From Dehalococcoidia bacterium (GTDB lineage Bacteria > Chloroflexota > Dehalococcoidia > GIF9 > AB-539-J10): 8,258 nucleotides of DNA. Numbering within the stretch: the stretch's first letter is position 1; each line of letters begins with the position of its first letter. Below the pieces are notes generated by a model. That model ran no database searches, was not told where the DNA came from, and worked only from the letters and a program-made list of their open reading frames with translations. A program made the position numbers and the translations under genes. The stretch spans positions 1 to 8,258 of the forward strand of contig JAOUFZ010000069.1 in NCBI GenBank assembly GCA_029857995.1. The letters run 5' to 3'. This document shows, one piece after another, positions 5,024-8,258 of the stretch.

Positions 5024-7705
5024 TTACAACCTCTCCCCTAGGGGGACAGGAATCTTCTCTATTCTTACGCTGCATGCTTTCAGTGAAGGCTCTTTTGTTT
5101 CTGGATTTAGGACAATGTCGAATAGCGCGTTAACCGGAGTCTCTGGGAATGAAAATGGCATAAAAAGCATCCCCTTGCGCAGTGTATCGCTAATCTTGAC
5201 CATTGTAGTTACCTCGCCCACAGCTGAAACTACCTTGACCTCCTCACCATCAGTGACGGCAAGCTTTCTGGCGTCAGATTCACAAATTTCCACAAAAGAC
5301 TGGGGGGAAAATTTCCTCAGACGACAAGCCCTGGAACTCCTGTTGCCAGTGCCAAAGTGATAAAGGGTAGTCCCGGTTAGCAAGGTAAAGGGATAATCTG
5401 ATTTTCTCTGCCCCACTTGTGGAACATATTCAATGGGGGAGAAACGGGCAAATCCCTTTAAGAATTGCCTATCATAGGTGCGTCCCGTTTCCCCGTAGGC
5501 TAACTCATCCTGTTTTTCGGAATCAGTATAGTCTTCGTATGAAGGAACTAATTTCTCAATCTCACTCGTAACATCCCGTAGAGAGGAAAAAGGCAACGGG
5601 TAACCCATCTTGTCAGCCAAGCGCACGATTATTTCCCAATCTGGCAGGCTTTCACCAAGAGGCTCGATCGCTTTACGCACCTTGCTTATCCTGCCCTCAA
5701 AATTAGTGAATGTTCCTTCCTTTTCAGCGAAGCTTGCCGCTGGCAGAACTACATTTGCCAGTCTGGCCGTAGCCGTAAGAAACATATCCTGGACTACGAG
5801 GAAATCGAGGGAAGTCAGGATTTCTGTAACTAGTCTGGAATTTGGAAAGCTCAAAACGGGATTTTCTCCCATGATGTACATGCCCTTAATCTTTTCCTTT
5901 TCTGCCTGTTCCATAATCTCCAGGGTCGTTAGCCCAGCTTCGGCTGGTAAACTTGCACCCCAACATTTTTCGAACCTTCCCCTAGCCTGAGCATCCGCTA
6001 CACTCTGATATCCAGGGAGAAATTTGGGCAATGTTCCCATGTCGCAGGCGCCTTGCCCATTGTTTTCTCTTTGTAGGGCATATATGCCACCGCCCTTACG
6101 CCCAATGTTTCCCGTGAGTAGCGCCAAATTTGCCAGAGCCCCCACACTATCTGTTCCTGTGGTATGCTGCGTAATTCCCGTGCCATAGACAATTGCTGCC
6201 TGGCTTGCCTTAGCATAAAGTCGAGCTAAGGCAAGAATTTCTTGACCTGTAACGCCAGTAATCTTCTCGACGTACTCCAGGGTATAGCTTCTCAAGCTTT
6301 CCTTAAAAGCTTCAAAGTTATCTGTTCTTCTGGCGACAAATTCCTCGTCCAGCAAACCTTCGTCAATAATCACCTTGGCCAGGCCGTTTAGCAGAGCCGC
6401 GTCAGTGCCGATTTCGGGTCGTAACCAAAGATGGGCAAACAAAGAAAGCCCTGTCTGCCGAGGATCTATCAACAACAATTTGACACCGCGCTGTTTAACA
6501 GCGCGCTTTATAGCATAACCGACGGCAGGGGCGGAGGAATTGGGATCAGCCCCAATGACCAATATGACCTCTGATTGCTCCATATCGCTAAGGTAATTCG
6601 TAGTACCGGAGAAGCCCAGGGAAGATCTCAAACCGACACGACTGGCAGAGTTATACAAGCGACCACCATTATCAATGTTATTGGTACCGAGCACAGTTCT
6701 GGCGAATCTCTGCAGGACGTAGTTATCTTCGTTGGTGCACTTGGATGAACCTAGAACAGCTAGGCTGCCGGAACCTTGCTCGTCCTTTACTCGCTTGAAT
6801 CCAGCAGCTACTTGCTCCAGGGCCTCTTGCCATGACACCTCCTCAAAAGTGTCGTTCCTCTTGACCAGGGGTTTGGTTAGCCTATCCGGGCTGTTGACGA
6901 AATCACAGCCGTAGCTTCCCCTTACACAAAGCGTGCCGTGATTTACTGGGTCCTCCTTACCGGGTATAACTCGAACGACTTTACTATCCTTGACTTCTAA
7001 GCAGATACTGCACCCGCAACCACAAAAGGGGCAAGTCGTTTCCGTTGTAGACTTGGTCGTGCCTCCATATGTCCTATCCTTTTCCATCAATGCGCCCGTA
7101 GGGCACAGCGCCACACAAGTTCCACAGAAAGTACACTCGGAGTTTTCCAGGGGCAAATTGTCTAGTGTCGCCGGTATAGTTGTAAATCCTCGTTGAAAGT
7201 AGTCAATAGCGCCTTCGACGACTAGTTCCTGGCAGGCTCTAATACACTTGGCGCACAGTATACACTTGCTCAAATCCCGTTCAAGGAAAGGATTGACCTC
7301 CTCAGTGCTGGTCATCCTGGGAATCCGTTGCAACTCCACCAATCCAATGCCCAGGTCTGAGGCGATTTGTCGTAGCTGGCAGCGATTGCCTTTGTCGCAT
7401 ACCAGGCAGGAATCTGGATGACTGGTAAGCATTAGCTTGACTATGGTTTTGCGGCTCTCTGTTACTCGCGGGGAATGAGTGTTGATTACCATTTCCGAGG
7501 CTATTGGTGTGACACAAGATGCCAGCAAAGCTCCATTTTGTTCATTCTCTACCAGGCAGACGCGGCAAGCACCAGTCGGGGTTAAGTGGTTATCGTGACA
7601 GAGTGTAGGAATTTCTACGCCTGATTCCTTCGCCAGTTCTAGGATGGTCATCCCCAGATAGCCGCTTACCTCACGACCGTCAAGAGTAATGGTTATCGCC
7701 TGCAA
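5024..7705 (-). CDS. FdhA-like molybdopterin oxidoreductase with NuoG-like N-terminus and altered active site
   Basis: This 893-residue protein (numbered from the TTG start) has the layout of NAD(P)-linked formate dehydrogenase alpha subunits. A [2Fe-2S] domain comes first (C36, C47, C50, C64), then a NuoG-type cluster (H96, C100, C103, C109) and a two-[4Fe-4S] ferredoxin domain (C148, C151, C154, C158; C191, C194, C197, C201). The molybdopterin part holds a cluster at C225, C228, C232 and C260, and ends in a dinucleotide-binding domain (about 770-885). FDH-type signatures such as NNGQGACDMG and VVLPAASFAEKEGTF are present. The catalytic segment reads DNGGRLYNSAS: Tyr351 and Asn352 occupy the places of the metal-binding Sec/Cys and catalytic His, with a TAT codon and no in-frame TGA. 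Positions matching E. coli FdhF Arg333, Gln335 and Lys44 are Gln545, Glu547 and Arg262. It is intact, so it is likely functional on another substrate. An ATG at 7723 (+6 residues) is the alternative start. nuoE lies downstream. Confidence 0.9.
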   Translation of the reverse strand: MQAITITLDGREVSGYLGMTILELAKESGVEIPTLCHDNHLTPTGACRVCLVENEQNGALLASCVTPIASEMVINTHSPRVTESRKTIVKLMLTSHPDSCLVCDKGNRCQLRQIASDLGIGLVELQRIPRMTSTEEVNPFLERDLSKCILCAKCIRACQELVVEGAIDYFQRGFTTIPATLDNLPLENSECTFCGTCVALCPTGALMEKDRTYGGTTKSTTETTCPFCGCGCSICLEVKDSKVVRVIPGKEDPVNHGTLCVRGSYGCDFVNSPDRLTKPLVKRNDTFEEVSWQEALEQVAAGFKRVKDEQGSGSLAVLGSSKCTNEDNYVLQRFARTVLGTNNIDNGGRLYNSASRVGLRSSLGFSGTTNYLSDMEQSEVILVIGADPNSSAPAVGYAIKRAVKQRGVKLLLIDPRQTGLSLFAHLWLRPEIGTDAALLNGLAKVIIDEGLLDEEFVARRTDNFEAFKESLRSYTLEYVEKITGVTGQEILALARLYAKASQAAIVYGTGITQHTTGTDSVGALANLALLTGNIGRKGGGIYALQRENNGQGACDMGTLPKFLPGYQSVADAQARGRFEKCWGASLPAEAGLTTLEIMEQAEKEKIKGMYIMGENPVLSFPNSRLVTEILTSLDFLVVQDMFLTATARLANVVLPAASFAEKEGTFTNFEGRISKVRKAIEPLGESLPDWEIIVRLADKMGYPLPFSSLRDVTSEIEKLVPSYEDYTDSEKQDELAYGETGRTYDRQFLKGFARFSPIEYVPQVGQRKSDYPFTLLTGTTLYHFGTGNRSSRACRLRKFSPQSFVEICESDARKLAVTDGEEVKVVSAVGEVTTMVKISDTLRKGMLFMPFSFPETPVNALFDIVLNPETKEPSLKACSVRIEKIPVPLGERL

Positions 7706-7713
7706 ACCAATAT

Positions 7714-7720
7714 CCTCCTT
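7714..7720 (-). promoter_or_regulatory. Shine-Dalgarno site that favours a TTG start for the FdhA-like gene
   Basis: The minus strand reads AAGGAGG here, 8 bases before TTG at 7705. The only upstream ATG in this frame close by (7723) lies immediately before this site and has no convincing ribosome-binding sequence of its own. Its first codons would simply translate the Shine-Dalgarno sequence. The TTG start is therefore preferred. Confidence 0.65.
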
Positions 7721-7759
7721 CATAACCCAGCAGGTGCGGGTAAGGCTTCCCAGAGGGGA

Positions 7760-8258
7760 TTACTTATTTTTGTCTAGACCCTCGGGCCAGTTGGCAGACA
7801 CGTAGGCAAAAGACCGAGGAAAGTATCTTCCTTCACCTACTGTCCTTATGCCAGTCAAGAGGTCCGAACTGGCAGAGCTCTTGGCAATGAAACCATAAGC
7901 CCCTACCTGCTTAGCAACAAACATGTTCTCCTCTTCGTCATATTGAGTTAGAATCAAAACCTTTGTCTCCGGGTATTCTTCAGTTATTCGTTTCGTTGCT
8001 TCAAGTCCGCTCATCACCGGCATGATTATATCCATCACCGCTACATCCGGCGTGAGACGCTGCACTTTATCAATGGCGTCTTGCCCGTTAACAGCTTCAC
8101 CTATTACTTCCATGTCTTTTTGCAGACTCAGTAAGGCACAAATGCCTTCCCTTACTACAGAATGGTCATCTACCACCAGCACCTTGATTCTTCTCAGTGT
8201 CTTATCTAGGAATTTCTCAGCCCAGGCCACTAATGAAGCTGACTCGACTGGCTTGATT
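7760..8258 (-). CDS. Response regulator receiver protein without output domain (5' end beyond window)
   Basis: A CheY-like receiver domain of the NarL/FixJ type. Numbered from the GTG at 8230, it shows the acidic pair D21-D22 in VLVVDDH, the phospho-acceptor D67 in VMDIIMP, T95 in VLILTQYD and K117 in GFIAKSS. It ends about 20 residues after the last helix at residue 156, with no LuxR-type helix-turn-helix, so it should act by protein-protein contact or phosphotransfer. The frame stays open to the right edge. GTG 8230 lacks a ribosome-binding site, and the residues upstream (IKPVESASLVAWAEKFL) resemble the conserved Lys-Pro and final helix of another receiver domain. I therefore treat it as the C-terminal part of a longer, possibly tandem-receiver protein; a separate 156-residue protein starting at 8230 is the alternative. 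The gap to the FdhA-like start is 54 bases, so they are probably co-transcribed. Confidence 0.8.
   Translation of the reverse strand, partial: IKPVESASLVAWAEKFLDKTLRRIKVLVVDDHSVVREGICALLSLQKDMEVIGEAVNGQDAIDKVQRLTPDVAVMDIIMPVMSGLEATKRITEEYPETKVLILTQYDEEENMFVAKQVGAYGFIAKSSASSDLLTGIRTVGEGRYFPRSFAYVSANWPEGLDKNK

Noticed and set aside
6653..6655. Selenocysteine codon in the FdhA-like gene
   Set aside because: The codon is TAT (Tyr). There is no in-frame TGA in the gene, so there is no basis for a SECIS element or Sec insertion.
5024..7705. NuoG subunit of respiratory complex I
   Set aside because: The N-terminal clusters are NuoG-like, but the C-terminal two thirds match FdhA-type catalytic and dinucleotide-binding domains, and no membrane Nuo genes are in the window.

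Overview
The window is a tight block of minus-strand genes with no intergenic gap longer than about 142 bases. It looks like part of a one-carbon (Wood-Ljungdahl methyl branch) and redox locus from an anaerobic bacterium. Gene content (MetV-type methylene-tetrahydrofolate reductase, NuoE/NuoF-type diaphorase, FdhA-like molybdoenzyme) fits an uncultured acetogen-like or Chloroflexota/Dehalococcoidia-like organism. That assignment is an inference from gene content and style, not proof.

In transcription order, from high to low coordinates: (1) a receiver-domain response regulator without a DNA-binding domain, open at the right edge and probably the last part of a tandem receiver protein (7760-8258). 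(2) A large FdhA-like iron-sulfur/molybdopterin oxidoreductase with a NuoG-like N-terminus (5024-7705). (3) A small hairpin just after its stop codon. (4) A NuoE-like [2Fe-2S] subunit (4455-4943). (5) A 1020-residue NuoF-GltD fusion that starts one base after the nuoE stop (1391-4453). (6) A 76-bp imperfect palindrome of a dispersed-repeat type (1296-1371). (7) metV (604-1248). (8) metF, cut by the left edge (1-593).

A plausible joint role is a soluble flavin/iron-sulfur complex. NuoE, NuoF-GltD and the NuoG-like arm of the FdhA-like protein would move electrons between pyridine nucleotides and the molybdenum site. MetV-MetF would make methyl-tetrahydrofolate using reductant from the same or a neighbouring module. 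The most striking point is that the FdhA-like protein keeps every iron-sulfur ligand set and the molybdopterin framework. However, it has Tyr where formate dehydrogenases have the metal-binding Sec/Cys, Asn in place of the catalytic His, and changes at the positions matching Arg333, Gln335 and Lys44 of E. coli FdhF. It is therefore probably not an ordinary formate dehydrogenase, and its substrate is unknown.
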